Shown here: one piece after another, positions 22,336 through 35,157 of the stretch | Numbering within the stretch: the first letter of the stretch is position 1 | Layout of the letters: every line of letters begins with the position of its first letter | Assembly: GCA_020205615.1 (NCBI GenBank) | Contig: CM035165.1 | Coordinates: forward strand, 32,957,544 to 33,021,543 | Reading direction: 5' to 3' | Origin: Panax quinquefolius | Lineage: Eukaryota > Streptophyta > Magnoliopsida > Apiales > Araliaceae | Length of the DNA stretch: 64,000 nt | Made by a program: the position numbers and the translations under genes | The notes under the pieces: generated by a model | The model's input: the letters and a program-made list of their open reading frames with translations, nothing else | The model's database searches: none | Told to the model about the DNA's origin: nothing

Positions 22336-25185
22336 TGTGACGCCCCCAAAATTGGTCCATTCCATCCAACCCATTCTGAGTCGCCAAATACATGGTACAG
22401 AAATAACTACAACTTTATTATTACAACATATAAACTGTGAGTTTAAATACAGATATTGCCATCTAGACAATATCCACACGCAAATAAATCCCCATCATAA
22501 TTATTGATACATTATTTTACAAAAATGGTGAGGACTACTAAAAGACTTTCTCTAGAACCTTCATTCCATACCCCGACTAGTACTCGCTACATTCTCGCCT
22601 CCTAAGAAGAAAAATGGAACAAAAAGGAAAAGGGTGAGCTCAACTAGCCCAGTAAAGAATATTATGACTAAGATAATATATAACAAATTATCGTTAGTCT
22701 CCAACAGGAAAAAATCTAATAGAATACAATAGACAACCAGTTTTAAATCAACAATCTGCAATGAAAACAACAATTCATTAGAAGAGTTAAGTAGAGAATG
22801 CAAACTACTATCTTCTATATATGAATTTAAAAGTTCATCGTCGATATTTTATCCTGTAACATCAATCAATATATATCTCGAATCAAATATTCATCTTTGC
22901 ACTACAAGCCAAAGATATTCATCAGATTAGTCATGTTCATCTAAACACACTGTTCATCTTTGTATTACACGGCCAAAGATATTAATCAAGAAGGGTCATG
23001 TTCATCTCACACACTGCTCATCTTTGCACTACTGGCCAAAGATATTCATCAAGAAATCATTCATCTTTTTTTACTACTGAGCCAAAGATATTCAATAATA
23101 TCATCATTTAGAACTAAGGATGATGAAAATATTTTAAAGAAAACGAATCCAAAGGAAACAAAAGAACAAATATTAAGGATTCGTATTTTAAACAATCCAA
23201 CTTCAAAAATACTTCATAAGTAATCGAGTGGAGTAAAATTCAAGAATGATCAAAACATGGATACAATCAAAGCTAGTATTCATAATAGATATTTTGGACA
23301 AAAAGAAGAAATTTTATTTTTCTATTGAATAAAGTCTGCGTATTCGTGAATAGTCTCAGATATCGTGAATAGTCTTGAGTATCGTGAATAGTAACTCAAA
23401 CACCAAAAGATAGAAATTTCATAAAAAAAACATCTTCACGCTTCATGAATAGTACTTTCGTGAATAGTAACTCGTGAATAGTAACTTCATGAATAATAAC
23501 TTCGTGAATAGTAACTCGTGAATAAGTAACTCATGAATAGTAACCCCGACATGAAAAAGTTCCAAATTTGATAAAAAGTTCCAACCAATATTTCAAAGAT
23601 AATGATATTGAAGAAATAATATCATTTGAGAAGAAAATAACATCCTTACCTCGAAAGACAATTCTTACAGTTGAAACAATTTGGATATAGGCTATGACTT
23701 GAACTTGCACCGTATAGCAATACTCAAAGTATACTCAAAATACTCACAAGAATAAACTCGATAATATAGAGAGAAAACTTGAGTTTACGTGTGATTTTCA
23801 ATTCTAACCCAAGCACCTATTTATAGGAAAATGCTTTAGAACACCAAAGTAGAAAATTTAATATAATATTAATATATATTTTCCAAAACCTCATCGCACA
23901 CTTGTCAACTGAATTCAGCTCCTACACATGTTAAATGAGGCCACCTAAACATTCCAAAAACGTTTTTGTTAATTAAAACAATTAAAACTTCCAAAAATCA
24001 ATTATTTCGGAACTTTGGAACTTCAATAATTCATAATAAATAGCTCTTTTATCAGAAAAATTCAAAACTCACTACTTTCCATAGGAAATTCCATTATCTA
24101 CAACTTTGCGGAAGGAAGTTTTCCAAATTCCAAATGTAAATTAACCAAAATCCACAAACGAAGCGATTTTACAAAGCTATAATCAAATTTCTATCAATAA
24201 TTGTGTCCACCAACACACAAAATATGTGTTAAACATTTAATGCCACAAAAATACTCTTCCTCCTCATATACTCATATATCCCACATTCATTATAAAAATA
24301 TCACCGTTAATATATTATTAAAATAATATATTTAAATGAATTATTTTATCGTAAAAAGATAAAATATTAATTTTCAACAATTGTCACATAAAAATTTTCT
24401 CCATCTATATCCACATAAAATCAATATTTTCCTCATCATATAAATCAATAATTAATTATTCACAAATAATATTACGAATCACAAGATCTTTGTGACTGTG
24501 TCGCTCCGTGAAAGGGGCTTTTCAATAAGGATCTCTCCTTCTTGGCGCCAAGAATTAGGTGACCAAACCTCTCCTTAGATGTAACTTTCTAGACATTGCC
24601 AATAATGTTTTCTAATAATATTATTCAGATAATATGAATTATTGCTCTGATAATGGAAAATACTTTGTGTAATGACAATTTATTGAAACAACGATAATAT
24701 AAAATATCAATGCAAAGAATTATTGAATCAATAAAATAAAATAATTTGAATAAGAATTATCATAACAATTATTAGAGTAGTGCCTTCTTTACGTAAGAAT
24801 CAATAATTGGTGCAATACCGTGTCTTCTTGTTCAACAACGCGTATTAGTGTGTTTTAACCACCGGGTATTCCAACAGTATCAACGGTAACAACTACGCCG
24901 TTATTTATAAACAACTTATATTTGTCGTTTTCTTCATCCAATCGCTTTCCGTTATGGGGCCCACAAAAGACTGCGCCGTCGTATGAATATTCCCCGACAG
25001 TACGAATATCCCACGACCAAACGAATATTCCCCGACGATAATGAATATTTTATAACCACTTACTTATTCAAAATATTTGCATATTTTACCCATAACTATC
25101 CACATTAATCAAATCAACCCTTACTATTTCAAAATAATAAACAGAGGAAAATAAAATTCATTTATTAATAATTTGGGGTCTTACA
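22336..25185 (-). mobile_element. Solo LTR, family A, TSD GCTTT
   Basis: 2850 bp, (minus) TGTAAGACCCCAAATTATT... to ...GGGGGCGTCACA, flanked by GCTTT at 22331-22335 and 25186-25190. No internal region, so it is the product of LTR-LTR recombination. It carries TATA (minus, about 23818), minisatellite 23325-23550 and hairpin modules 22880-23090. Inserted into E3 integrase; the uninterrupted target is seen at 38020-38060. Confidence 0.92.
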
Positions 25186-26340
25186 GCTTTCCTCTCTTTC
25201 CGAATCTTGTAACTCCCTTCCATGGAGCCACATGCAACAATACATGATCCCCAATACTAAATTCCACGTCCTTTCGATGAAGATCCGCATAACTCTTTTG
25301 TCGATCCTGTGCCGTTTGTATACGTTGTCGAATCATTTGGATCTTTTCCGTAGTCATACGTACCAACTCGGGTCCCAACAATGTTGCTTCTCCTACCTCA
25401 TCCCAGCATATTGGAGAGCGACACTTTCGTCCATACAATGCTTCAAATGGAGCCACACCTATACTTGCCTGATAACTGTTGTTGTAGGAGAATTCCACCA
25501 ATGGTAAATACTTATCCCAACTGCCTTTGAAGTCTAGGACACAGAGTCTTAATAGATCTTCAAGAGTTTGAATAGTCCTCTCTGATTATCCGTCCGTTTG
25601 AGGATGGTATGCCGAACTAAATCGTAAATCCGTGCCCATAGATTTTTGCAAGCTAACCCAAAATCTTGAAGTGAATCTTGGGTCACGATCTGAGACTATG
25701 GATACTGGCATGCCATGCAATCTCACAATCTCATCTACGTACATATGAGCAAGACGTTCAAGGGAATAAGTCTCCCGTATCGGCAAGAAATGAGCAGACT
25801 TGGTTAATCTATTAACAATAACCCAAATAGCATTTATGCCTTGAGAAACCACAGGAAGACCCAGTAATTGAAATCCATGGTAATGTGTTCCCACTTCCAT
25901 TTCGGAATCTCAAGTGGTTGCAATGGACCTTTTGGCACTTGATGCTCCGCCTTTACACGTTGACAAGTTAAACACCTCGAGATAAACTTTGCAATCTCTT
26001 TCTTCATATTGTTCCACCAAAATATATGTCGAAGATCACGATATATTTTGGTACTTCCAGGATGGATTGCAAACGGTGTATTATGCGCCTCCATCATGAT
26101 CTTGTACTTCAAATCAGAATTGTTAGGAACACAAAGTCTGGAGTGGACTCGAAGTATTCCTTCTTCATCGATTCTTGCTTCTGGAATAGCACCTTCTTGC
26201 ACTTTCTTCTTCATACGCATCAGCTCCGGGTCTGTGGCTTGAGCAACTTTAAATTTTTCGATTAAAGTCGGTTCTATGTGTATATTTGACATCATCGCAC
26301 TTTTCGTTCCTACATATGATCTTCTACTACTCAACGCCAT
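25186..26340 (-). pseudogene. E3 integrase (zinc finger, core, linker)
   Basis: Three open stretches on minus. 26340-25834 has the H-H-C-C zinc region (HNTPFAIHPGSTKIYRDLRH ... CLTCQ) and ITMDF, the first catalytic Asp, followed by a frameshift. 25900-25586 has [22 protein letters not shown] (second Asp) and [10 protein letters not shown]. 25501-25181 has the [10 protein letters not shown] block (catalytic Glu), YGRKCRSP and the linker to [13 protein letters not shown]. All DDE residues can be seen but in three frames. It inserts the cDNA in the intact family; this copy is dead. Confidence 0.88.
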
Positions 26341-27604
26341 TCATTTACCACGTTTGCTTTTCGGGATGGTATTGAATAGTGTGGTCGTAATCTTTCAACA
26401 TACTCGAGCCAACGTCGTTCTTGCGTGTTGAGTTCTTTTTGAGTGAAGAAATATTTGAGGCTTTTATGGTCCGAATATATCTCCACTTTCTCCCCATATA
26501 GATAGTGCCTCCGGATCTTTAGTGCGAAACGCATTGCGCTAACTCTAGATCATGGTAGGATAATTCCTCTCATATTCTTTAAGTTGTCATGGAGGCATAG
26601 GCTATGACTTTCCCACGTTGCATGAGAATACATCCTAACCCTTTGCACAAGCATCATCAGAGATAATAAATCCATCCGAACCGGATGGTATTGTCAAAGC
26701 AGTGCCAAAATGAGTCTCCTCTTGAGATCTTGGAAACTCTTCTCGCATTCCTTGCTCCATACAATTTTGTATCTTTATGAGTCTACTGAGTTAATCTGAG
26801 TGGCGATTCTAGAAAATCCTTCCACAAATCTCCGATATTAACCAAATTAAGCCAAAAAAGCTACGTGCTTCGGTCCACCGCCTTTGGTTGCTCCCTAACT
26901 TTGTATTGCTTGATCTTCACCGTCAACAAACACTACATGTTTTGACACCATGTGCCCAAGGAATGCTATTTCCTCGAAGCGAACTCGATTTCTTGACTTG
27001 GCATATATAACTTGTTATCACGAAGCCTTTGTAGTAGTACCGAATTTCAAATGACACTCATGATCTTCACGGCTTTTGGAATAGATGAGGATGTCATCAA
27101 TAAAGATAACAACGAACCCGATCTAAATATTCCTTGAATACTCGGTTCATCATATCCATGAAAGCGGTGGAGCATTAGTCAATCCAAAAGACATGACTAG
27201 AATTCATAATGCCCGTCTCGAAGTTACGAAGGCGCCTTCTTGAATATCCTCGGTTTTAACCTTCACCGATGATATCCGAACGAAGATCGATTTTTGAAAA
27301 GAATTGTGCTCCTTGCAAAACCCAGTCAAACAGTCATCAATGCGAGGTAGCGGATACCTATTCTTGATAGTGACATGGTTCAATTCCTCGATAGTCAATA
27401 CAAAGTCGCATACTCCCGCCTTTCTTCTTTACAAATAAAACAGAGAGCACCCAGGAGATGTACTAGGGGCCGAATGAAACCGATGTCCAACAACTCCATA
27501 GTTGGACCTTTAACTCCTCGAAGTTCAATAGGAGCCATTCGATATGGGGTTTTAGAAATGGGCTTTGTATGCGGGTTCAAGGTCGATAAAGAATTCAACT
27601 TCAC
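26341..27604 (-). pseudogene. E3 reverse transcriptase and RNase H, frameshifted
   Basis: RT N-terminus at 27604-27395 ([10 protein letters not shown]), then [15 protein letters not shown] near 27370, with several frame changes. The FIDD-type catalytic box region is near 27100. RNase H (26534-26331) keeps [20 protein letters not shown] and [10 protein letters not shown]; its end ([15 protein letters not shown] in kin) is scrambled. Many small deletions. Confidence 0.82.
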
Positions 27605-28160
27605 GTTACGGGGTGGGCCAAGGGAAGTTCTTTAGAAATCGTCGGAAAGTCAATAACAACAGGAATATTATTCAAATCTGACATGTCTTTATTCAAATCC
27701 GTAACATGGGCTAAGAAAGCTTGACATCCGTTTTTCAATAAATGAATAGCTTTATAACTTGATATGACAGTGATTGATTTTAATGGTTTAGTTGCTTGAA
27801 TTCGCACAACAGGTTGATTAGGAATATGAAAACTAACAATCTTACGAAAACAATCAATTTTGGCATGATGAGTAGTTAACCAATCAATCCCTAAAATCAC
27901 ATCAAAAGCAAGTATTTTTAAAGAGATAAGGTCAACAGGTAATTTGATGGTGCCAACTTGGATCAAACAAGATTTATAAACAGTGGATGTGATAAAAGTT
28001 TTTCCTAACGGAGTTTCCACAGATAGGTCAAAGTCTAATTTCTCCGGAGTCAAGTTTAACGTTGAGCACAAGCAGGAGAGATAAATGAATGGGTAGCACC
28101 GGTATCTAATAAGGTATAAACTTCGCATGAATTTATGATTAGCTTACCCGTGATCACCTC
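27601..28160 (-). pseudogene. E3 protease
   Basis: The active-site LLDTGATHSFISPACA is encoded at about 28075-28125. The C-terminal half continues in another frame (28128-27601) with VILGIDWLTTHHAKIDC, the conserved flap/closing region of the Ty3-type aspartic protease, and KEELPLAHPV-type residues near the end. One frameshift separates the halves. Confidence 0.82.
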
Positions 28161-29382
28161 GTTTGGGTTCCTCGCATGTTGACCAGTCACGACAAACGTT
28201 CTTCCAGGAACCGTTGACTTTGCCTTTTCTGGGACAGCCTTTTGAGTCACCATCCCCGTTGGACATGGTTTCGCTACAGTACAATCTCGAGCGATATGCC
28301 CTTCCTTTCCATAGTTATAACATACCTTAAACTGTTGTGGGTAGTTTGGGATGATATGTCCTTCTTTTCGGCACTTATAGCATATGACCGGTGGTCGTTC
28401 TCCTCCTTTAGAACCAGTTGCTGCTGGTGCTGACGTCTTCACATTGTTATTGTTGAATCTCCTCTTTTTAAAATCTCCCCCCGACTCGCTTCTTCTATTT
28501 TCATGGCCACGATTACCACCAGAGTGGTTACTGCTTTTGTCTGAATGTTTTCCTCCCCGCTAGTTTTCATTGCTCCGATAACTGCTGCCACCGGTATGAC
28601 CCTGGTTGTGGTCCCTTGGTTGAACGTACTCTCTATCTCGCTCTAATAATTGAGCCCTGTTGACAACATCTGAATATAAAGAAAATTTATGAGAGATAAG
28701 ATATTGCCGAATCTCGAGGTTTAAACCTCTCGAAACATCCTCGTCATTCATTCTTCATTCTCTACTAAATGAGATCAAACACGGATAACTTTCGAACTTC
28801 GCCTCGTATTGGGACACCGTCATATGTTGTTTTTGTTCTAGTCTAATAAACTCTACCTCCTTCATATGGCGAATACTTTCGGAAAGTATTTTTCGTTGAA
28901 AAGTTTCAAAAGCGTTTCCCAAGACATCGCAGTCTGGCAGAAGTCGGATCGTTTCACGACTCCCACCAATGTCTCCTCGCCACGCGAGAACATAAAGGTG
29001 GCAAATGGAACCTTCTGTTCCTCCGTGCATCCCAAGACATCGAATATCTTGGTAATTTGTTTGACCCACGTTTCCGCCATGATCGGATCCGGCTTTCCCT
29101 TAAATTCTGGTGGTCCCAACTCTTTGAACCGCTTGGTATGTGACAAGCCAAGCGTTCTTATCATTTCCACCGTGTTCTACATACACGAGTCTCCCTCGTC
29201 TGGTTTTGCATGAACTGCAAAAAGCTCCTAAACATCCTGTCGTTCATCGCTCGCGCTCGGTGGTGTTGTTTAGAGGAATATTGTCTTCTGTTGCATTCCT
29301 GGGTGGTGATTAAAGGTGTTTCCACGGTCTCATTAACTCCACCGTTAATATTCTCAAATTCTTTATTCTTAAATATCGCCAT
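28120..29382 (-). pseudogene. E3 gag
   Basis: ATG at 29382 (MAIFKNKEFENINGGVNETV, the shared family start). Capsid-domain pieces in three frames at 29170-28560: TWVKQITKIFDVLGC, FATFMF, MSWETLLKLFNEKYFP, SIRHMKEVEFIRLEQ, QYEAKFE. Two zinc knuckles near 28395-28290, CYKCRKEGH...Y and CYNYGKEGHIARDC; each has lost one Cys to Tyr. gag runs into protease without a clear break, as in this superfamily. Confidence 0.85.
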
Positions 29383-29535
29383 AAAGCAAGGGTTAATTAA
29401 ACAAATTAACATATCACATATTAACCATATACTTCAATCGACCAACAAATAAGCTTAGGTATGACACCACTAGCGAAGGATTACTCGTCTCTCCCTCCTA
29501 GTACTATTCCCCGATCTCCGCTTGAAGACCATATC

Positions 29536-29557
29536 CCTAAGCTCGATACTTAATCAG
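29536..29557 (-). other. Primer binding site of E3
   Basis: Minus strand TTAAGTATCGAGCTTAGGG next to the LTR end, a decayed initiator tRNA-Met site. Confidence 0.65.
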
Positions 29558-31520
29558 TGATGACCCCAAAATAGGTATACAACACCCATTCCGAGTCGTC
29601 AAAATACATGGTGCTAAACAACTACAACTTTATTAATACAACATAAAAAATCGTGAGTTTAAATACAAATATTGTCATCTAGACAATATTCACACTCAAA
29701 TAAGACCTCGATCTGATTATTGATACATTATTTTACAAAAATGGTGAGGACTACTAAAACGACTTCTAGAACCATCATTCCACACCCACTGTACTCACTA
29801 CATTCTCGCCTCCCGAGAAGAAAAATGGAACAACAAGGAAAAGGGTGAGCTCAACTAGCCCAAGAAAGAACATTATGACTAAGATAATATAAAACAAATT
29901 ATCGTTAGTCTTCAACAGGAAAAATCTAATAGAATACAATAGATAACAAGTTTTAAATCAATATTCGCAATGAAAATAATAATTCATTAGAAGAGTTAAG
30001 TAGAGAATGCAAACTACTATCTTCTATATATGAATTTAAAAGTTCATCGCTCTATCTTTTATCCCTCGTAATATCAATCAATATATATCCGAATCAAATA
30101 TTCATCTTTGCACTACAAGCGAAAGATATTCATCGATTAATCATGTTCATCTAAACACTGCTCATCTTCTTTACTACGGGCCAAAGATATTCATCGAAAT
30201 CATTCATCTTTTTGACTACGGGCCAAAGATATTCAATTATATCATCATTTAGATCGAGGATGATGAAAATATTTTAAAGAAAAGCGAATCCAAAGAAACA
30301 AAAGAATAAATATTAAGGATTCGTACTTTAAACAATCCAAGTTCAAAAATACTTCATAAATAACCAAGAGTGGAGTAAGCTTCAAGAATGATCAAAACAT
30401 GGATACAATCAAAACTAGTATCCATAATAGATATCTTGACTGAAAACGAAAATTTAATTTTTCCGTGAATAGTGTCGATTAAGTGAATAGTCTCAGATAT
30501 CGTGAATAGTCTTGATATCGTGAATAGTAACTCAACACCAAAAGATAGAAATTTCACAAAAAACATTATCATGCTTACGTGAATAGTACTCGTGAATAGT
30601 AACTCATTAATAGTAACTCGTGAATAGTAACTCATGAATAAGTAACCCCATACATGAAAAAGTTTCAAATTTGATAAAAGTTCCAACCAATATTTCAAAG
30701 ATAATGATATTGAAGAAATAATATCATTTGAGAAGAAAATAACATCCTTACAAAAAAGGATAAGTACTTACATTGGTATCTTTGGATATAGTCTTTGAAA
30801 GGACTTACACCGTATAACAATACTCAAAGTACTAAAATACTCACAAGAATACGCTCAATATATCGAGAGAGAAAGAGAGAGGAATCTGTAGTTTCTGGTA
30901 TGTTTTTCAATTCTAACCTAAGCACCCTATTTATAGGAAAATGCTTAGAACACCAAAGCAAAAAATTTAATAAAATATAATTATTATTTAATAAATTTCC
31001 TACGCACACTCAAGACATCATATTTCAGCAATTAACATGTGCAACCAAATTGTTAAAAACGTTTTTCTTAAAATAATTAATTAAAACTTCCAAAAATCAA
31101 TTATTTCGAAACTTCGGAACTTCAATAATTCATAATAAATAGCCCTTTTATAAGAAAATTCGAATCTCACTCCTTTTTATAGGAAATTCAATTCTCTACA
31201 ACTTTGCAGAAAAAAGTTTTTCCAAATTCCAAACAGAAATTGACCGAAATCCATAAACGGACGATTTTACAAAGCTATAATCAAATTTCGAACCAAGAAA
31301 TGGGGTCCACCACACACACAAAACATGTGTTAATCATTTAATGGAACAAAAATAATCTTCCTCCTCATATACTCATATATCCCACATTTATTGTAAAAAT
31401 ATCACCATTATTATATTATTAAAATATAATAATAAATTATTTTATCAGAAAAGATAAAATATCATTTTTCAACAATTGTCACTTTAAAATTTTTCTCCAT
31501 CTATATCCACATAAAATCAA
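29558..31520 (-). repeat. E3 5' LTR, family A, truncated
   Basis: Matches 19221-21929 from its 3' end through hairpin modules (30090-30240), minisatellite (30470-30650), donor region (about 30755) and TATA (minus, about 30930) into U3. It stops at CACATAAAATCAA (31520), where family C LTR sequence starts without a TG/CA end. Confidence 0.85.
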
Positions 31521-34500
31521 ATACATAGTACAGAAAACAACTACAACTTTATTACAACAATTGTCGTGCAAAATACAACAACACATATGTTGTGAGTTTG
31601 GATACAAATATATACCAACTGTGACACTCATCCCAAACCTTGGATAGCACGTCACAATGACACCTTATATAAAGGTATAGTCAAAAACTGTTTTAGAAAT
31701 TAGAATCTTTGGGAAGTGCTCAAGGAAACCTTCATACATGGGAGGCCATGCGTCTAGGTTATGATAGATATCATATGGCCACAGAATTATCCTTGGTTGA
31801 CCCAATAGACCCCAAAGAAAAACGAGAAGATTATTATCATATTCTTCCCAACGATGAGTCTTCTCTTGACATATCATTATCTCCACTATCTCTAAATGAG
31901 AATTATACTTCAAACAAACACCAAGATTATATAGGTAGTGCTCGTAAATATACTCAGCAAGTGGATGAGCACAACCCTATCTTATGATGACACGAGGTTG
32001 TATGTCATTAGACATCTTGTATGATAGTGGCAAAACACCCTTCCAACGTTGGGGTCACCTCACCCTAGTTGATTCACCAAATATAACTACTAAATGATGA
32101 CCACCGCTCTATTCCCATATTACCCCCGCTCAAATTTACTACACTCTTATTACACGAAAGGAATTGTGAAATGTAAGGGTGAGCACAACTAGCCCAAAGA
32201 AAGAATATCATGACTAAAGATAATTAAATTATCAATAGCCTTCATCAATAATAAATCGTAGATTTAGAACATATGGTAGATGATAAAAATTTCAATTATA
32301 GTTGCGGTGAACGAAGCGATCCATTAGAAGAGTCAAATAGATCATAAAGTCTATTATCTTCTATGTTAAAATCCACCAACAATGTTTTATCCCTCAGTAA
32401 CATCAATTAACATTACGGTCCACAATTATATGAATAACTTCATAATCATAATTGTGATTCTAAATTTCTCTTCGCATCCAGGACGAAGATAATTTTCATC
32501 ACATGTCTTTACCTAAAACATCAAAGATCATGGTTATACCAAATCACAGTTTCTGTTTATAATCATACTAACAATTTCATCTTTACACTACGGGCCAAAG
32601 ATATTCCTCAATGCACCATCTTTGCACTACGGGCCAAAGATATTCAACAACAAAAATCTTGCCACTACGGCCGAAGATATTCCTCAACAGTTCATATTTG
32701 CACTACGAGGCCAAATATATTCATCAATGAGCTCATATTTGCACTACATGCCAAATATATTAATATCTCAAAGAAATATATAATCATTTCGAAATTTATA
32801 TAAACAATTATAACCATGTTGATCATTTCACCTTTGCATTTAAGCTAAAGATATTCAATTATAAATTCAATGGTCATGATCATACCAACCAACAATTCAA
32901 CTTTGCAATCTTTGACAAAGAGAACCCATACCAATGATCATACCAAAAATCTACCCATCTTTACACTCGAGTCAAAGAAAATATCATCATTAGGGTTATA
33001 AAATGTTATATATGATAATAAAAATAATATGATCAACATATAGTTTTAATCTCAAGAGTAATATTCATAAATCAACTATAATTTGGTCGAGGAAAAAAAA
33101 CCAATTTTTCTGTGAATAGTAACTCGTGAATAGTAACTCATGAATAGTAACTCGTTAATAGTAACTCATGAATAGTAAACCCGACACAAAAAGGTAGAAA
33201 TTCCATAATAAAATCTATACCAATATTTCGGTATAATGATATTGAAATAATATTTCTTAAACTTATAAACAATTTATTTAAATTGTTTACACTTTACTAA
33301 TTAATGCATTTAATCATCATAAAATGCCAACTCTTAAGATTTTATCACCAATAACCAAAACCCTCATACAAAAAATCTGCATATAACTCATATATGATTC
33401 TTAAGCCATAAAATCATATTTTCTAATTTTCTTACTTCACATAACATATTTAATTCATTTACTCATAACTAGACCATTTTCATGAAAAATACCAAATCCG
33501 TTCCAAAAATATTTCTTTTCTGGAATTTAGCAGAATATAGTCCCATATTGAACATACATTTTTCTCGGAATTTTTAAAATTTATTTACTATTTTTTATAT
33601 GGCCAAAATCGAAATATTTAGACATTTATCATAAATTGTACTTTTATCCAAAATTCAAAATTCACAGAGTATACTAATATTATATAGATATACTTCCAAT
33701 AAAATTTCATCAATTTTGGAGTTAACCACAAGGAGTTATAAGCGGTTACTTTTAAAATAGTCTTTTCAAAGTAAAATTCATAACTCTTAATCTATACATC
33801 CAAAATCACCATTTTGGACAAAATCAATAAAACTCATCAAAATATTATTTCAAATTTTTCCAAAATTTTCTCAAGGTCGAAAAGAAGTACAATTGAAAAA
33901 CATAATAACCCTTAAAATCCTTACTATCCCTTACCTCAAAAGAGCGAAGATTTCGACTTGAATATCGGATATAATGAAAGCAACACTCAAGATATCTAAA
34001 TACTCACAAAAATATGCTTGATAATATAGAAAAAAAAAACTTGTTTACGGTGTGATTTTCAATTCTAACCTAAAGCGTCTATTTATAGGAAAATCTTAGA
34101 AACGCTTATAGGAGACTAAAATAATAAAATATATTATTTCTTATTTTCTTTACGTATGCCAAGACCAAGACTTGTCAAGGCATGCCAATTCTGAAATTTT
34201 TCCAGCAGCCCACATGTTATTAACACCAACCAAAGTGGGTCCCATCCCATAATTTAATAAAAATTATTTTATTTTCTAAAACTTCAGTAATTCATAATAA
34301 ATAGCTCTTTTATCAGAAAAATTCAAAACTCGGGTATTTCCATAGGAAATTTAATTCTCTACAACTTTGTAGAAGAAAGTTTTTCCAAATTCCAATCAGA
34401 AAATACCCGAAATCCACAAACGGATGATTTTTAATACTTCCAATCCAACAAAATACTGATAAAACACCTCAGCATTAATTCCTCTATTCTTATCTACATA

Positions 34501-34600
34501 AAAATAAATATATCCATCATTTATATCCACATAAAATAAATATTTTCTTATCATATAAATCAATAATTAATTAATCACAAATAATATTACAGAATCACAA
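31521..34600 (-). mobile_element. Family C LTR fragment lacking both termini
   Basis: Follows the E2 LTR closely from AATACATAGTACAG to ATTACAGAATCACAA. It lacks about the last 50 bases and about the first 0.7 kb of the LTR. Includes the LTR ORF (31640-32075), hairpin modules (32580-32760), minisatellite (33110-33185), donor-like site (about 33938) and TATA (minus, about 34087). Both edges are abrupt joins to other elements. Confidence 0.82.
31640..32075 (-). pseudogene. LTR ORF, family C (copy 3)
   Basis: Minus frame 31913-31665 gives YNSHLEIVEIMICQEKTH, NNLLVFLWGLLGQPRIILW, YDIYHNLDAWPPMYEGFLEH and FPKILISK, continuous where copy 2 is broken. The upstream half (to 32075) lies in the same frame after one stop. 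Supports a once-continuous ORF. Confidence 0.55.
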
Positions 34601-34968
34601 GGGAACCTTTTGCTCCTCGGAGCATCCCAAGACATCAAATATCTTGGTGATCTGCTTTATTCATGGTTCCACCATAAGTGGTTTTGGCTTTCCCTTAAAC
34701 TCCGGTGGTCCCAGCTCCTTGAATCTTTAGCGGGCCTTGCTTTAGAGTTTCCAATGTTTCACTGCATTTTGGACAAGAGCGCTCTCTACTTTCTTTGTTG
34801 CATGAATTGCATAAAGCCTCTAAACATTTGATCATTCATCATTTGGTCAGTGTTGTTGTTTGCATGAGGATTGTCGCCTTCTTGATGCACATTATCCTGA
34901 TTATTGATATATGGTGAATCAACGATCGCTTGTGCTCCATTGCTATTCTCAACATTCTCGGATGTCAT
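34601..34968 (-). pseudogene. gag N-terminal fragment, family B
   Basis: ATG at 34968 (MTSENVENSNGAQAIVDSPY), then QMFRGFMQFMQQ, and a capsid-start piece that ends at 34601 inside FDVLGC-EEQK-type codons. The PBS-like ATATCAAAGCTTAGGG (minus, about 35135-35157) links it to the LTR at 35158. The rest of the element is gone; the left edge joins a family C LTR fragment. Confidence 0.8.
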
Positions 34969-35157
34969 TTTCAGATACTGCCACAAAACAAAGGTTAATT
35001 GACATGTAACATATTATCCCTAAATTCTGACCGAGCAATTAAATACCACATAAACTTAGGTAGGTCATACTAGCGAAGAAATTCCTCGTCTCTCCCCTCC
35101 TAGTACTATTCTCACATCTTAGCCAGGGATCATATCCCTAAGCTTTGATATTAACCG

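Larger units (their letters stand above)
19221..31520 (-). mobile_element. E3: Ty3/gypsy chromovirus-like element, family A, broken
   Basis: Minus-strand order: truncated 5' LTR (29558-31520), PBS, gag, protease, RT, RNase H, integrase, chromodomain tail, polypurine tract, 3' LTR (19221-21929). A solo LTR (22336-25185) splits the integrase C-terminal part. gag and pol carry several frameshifts. The 5' LTR loses its first about 750 bases where a family C LTR fragment begins, so no TSD can be paired. Confidence 0.88.

Noticed and set aside
30354..30698. 114-codon minus frame
   Set aside because: Covers the CTATTCA minisatellite and flanking LTR; appears open because the 14-bp unit lacks stops in that frame.
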